The notes under the pieces are model-generated. The model was not told the DNA's origin, searched no databases, and saw only the letters and a list, made by a program, of their open reading frames with translations. A stretch of DNA of 6,316 bases from Verrucomicrobiota bacterium (GTDB taxonomy: Bacteria > Chlamydiota > Chlamydiia > Chlamydiales > Rhabdochlamydiaceae): assembly GCA_903970455.1 (NCBI GenBank), contig CAJCIW010000106.1, forward strand, positions 1-6,316, written 5' to 3'. A program made the position numbers and the translations under genes. Below, piece by piece: positions 5,642 through 6,316 of the stretch (position 1 is its first letter; each line of letters begins with the position of its first letter).

Positions 5642-6109
5642 ATGCAAAAGAACCTCTATCGGTTTTGGGTGGTCCTCTTAGTTGCCTCCGGGCTAATCGC
5701 CTTGTGGTTTTCTGGCAGTGCCGCGGCAAACCTATGGAAATATTTTCGTTTAAATGTTCAGACATCGGCTGAAGTTTTGCAGTGGCGGGTACAGGAACTC
5801 TCTTCATCCCGCTTTGCCATTCAGGCCGAATACCAATTCAAACTCAATGGAAAGACCTACACAGGCGAAACAATTTTTGAAAATCCGCAGTTTCTCAACA
5901 GCTTCGCAGCAGAAAATTACATGAGGATTAACGGCTCAAAAAATTGGGAGACGTGGTACTGCTCAAGCAAGCCTTCCTATAACTGTTTGGAAAAGAAATT
6001 TCCCAAGAAAAAATGCCTCCAGGCTCTCCTCACCATCGGCGTTTTTTTCTATTTCTTTTTTGCGAGAAGCTTCGTCACGAAGCTGGGTTTTTCTCGTTCA
6101 AGCCCTTGA
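5642..6109 (+). CDS. Small membrane protein, possibly DUF3592 family
   Basis: 155 residues with a hydrophobic helix at about 8-28 and another at about 124-142, enclosing a soluble domain of about 95 residues. The middle part, SAEVLQWRVQE then AIQAEYQFKLNGKTYTGE, resembles DUF3592, where an A-x-V strand is followed by a Y-x-F/Y-x-x-x-G-K-x-Y-x-G strand; the family's later V-x-Y-x-P-x-x-P pattern may correspond to ETWYCSSKPSYNCLE. Function is unknown. The loop should lie on one face of the inner membrane, most likely periplasmic, but positive charges flank both helices, so topology is uncertain. ATG at 5642 is the only early start and lacks a Shine-Dalgarno, being preceded by a T/A tract. It is divergent from rpsT. 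A hairpin and T-run occur inside the last 15 codons, before the stop TGA at 6107-6109. Confidence 0.75.
   Translation: MQKNLYRFWVVLLVASGLIALWFSGSAAANLWKYFRLNVQTSAEVLQWRVQELSSSRFAIQAEYQFKLNGKTYTGETIFENPQFLNSFAAENYMRINGSKNWETWYCSSKPSYNCLEKKFPKKKCLQALLTIGVFFYFFFARSFVTKLGFSRSSP
6063..6096 (+). terminator. Terminator-like hairpin inside the end of the membrane-protein gene
   Basis: AGCTTCG (6068-6074) and CGAAGCT (6078-6084) form a perfect 7-bp stem with a 3-nt loop, followed by GGG and five Ts (6088-6092). An outer CGAGAA/TTCTCG pair (6063-6068 and 6091-6096) gives a nested alternative. A second small palindrome, TTCAAG-CC-CTTGAA, follows at 6097-6110. The T-run precedes the stop codon by about 15 bases. 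The three-base gap between stem and T-run weakens the call. Confidence 0.45.
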
Positions 6110-6147
6110 ACTTGTCGCAGTGAATTTTTTTTAATTAGCGCCAGCTT

Positions 6148-6316
6148 CTATTCTCCCATTTGAAAGAGATTTTTCAGTTGAGATTCGGAGAGAGCCGATA
6201 AGGAGTGCACTCCTCCCGATTTAAGGTTGTTCCACGCCTTTAAAATTCCCCATTGATTGATATAGGCAGACAATCTAGCAATCTGATGATCCCTATCCAA
6301 TCCAGAAAACTCTTCA
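6148..6316 (-). CDS. C-terminal end of an unidentified protein, truncated by window edge
   Basis: Reading the minus strand from the right edge gives 55 open codons ending in TAG at 6148-6150. The fragment begins EEFSGLDRDHQIARLSAYI and ends LSALSESQLKNLFQMGE. It is polar and probably helical, with alternating charged and hydrophobic residues. The composition looks like genuine protein (few rare residues, in-frame to a clean stop), but no family is recognised. The gene runs toward the membrane-protein gene, making a convergent pair separated by 38 bp. Confidence 0.6.
   Translation of the reverse strand, partial: EEFSGLDRDHQIARLSAYINQWGILKAWNNLKSGGVHSLSALSESQLKNLFQMGE

Noticed and set aside
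6121..6147. T8 run at 6125-6132 as an intrinsic terminator
   Set aside because: No stem directly precedes it; the nearest palindrome ends 14 bases upstream.

Overview
This is a bacterial window of about 45% G+C with moderately dense genes on both strands. It best fits a member of the Chlamydiota, probably an environmental (amoeba- or arthropod-associated) lineage. This placement is an inference. It rests on the small ribosomal protein S20, whose C-terminal half resembles chlamydial S20 as I remember it, on a RecBCD-type RecD, and on a secreted oxygenase of an animal-like type. No rRNA, tRNA, CRISPR array or transposase was seen.

Layout. (1) Bases 3-1322, plus strand: the 3' two thirds of recD, the 5'-to-3' helicase subunit of exonuclease V. 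(2) Bases 1288-1977, minus strand: a secreted 2-oxoglutarate/Fe(II) dioxygenase resembling prolyl 3-hydroxylase (leprecan); its tail overlaps recD by 35 bp. (3) Bases 2071-3525, plus strand: a complete secreted PBP4-type D-Ala-D-Ala carboxypeptidase/endopeptidase (dacB), divergent from the oxygenase. (4) Bases 3526-4860, minus strand: an AAA_14/DUF4143 ATPase whose stop codon abuts that of dacB with no spacer. (5) Bases 4861-5255: no secure gene. The stretch holds two imperfect ~30-bp direct repeats with a palindrome between them, a G+C-rich island (about 56% by hand count, 4951-5160) with several overlapping open frames and hairpins, and a stem-loop that probably ends rpsT. (6) Bases 5256-5549, minus strand: rpsT (ribosomal protein S20) with a readable promoter and ribosome binding site. 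(7) Bases 5642-6109, plus strand: a two-helix membrane protein, possibly DUF3592, with a terminator-like hairpin just before its stop codon. (8) Bases 6148-6316, minus strand: the 3' end of an unidentified gene.

Functionally this is a patchwork: DNA repair (recD), peptidoglycan processing (dacB), translation (rpsT), and accessory genes (dioxygenase, ATPase) that look acquired. No long operon is visible, because strands alternate at nearly every gene. The most interesting points are the leprecan-like exported dioxygenase, the repeat/palindrome module and G+C-rich island next to the ATPase, and the hairpin plus T-run upstream of the stop codon of the membrane-protein gene.
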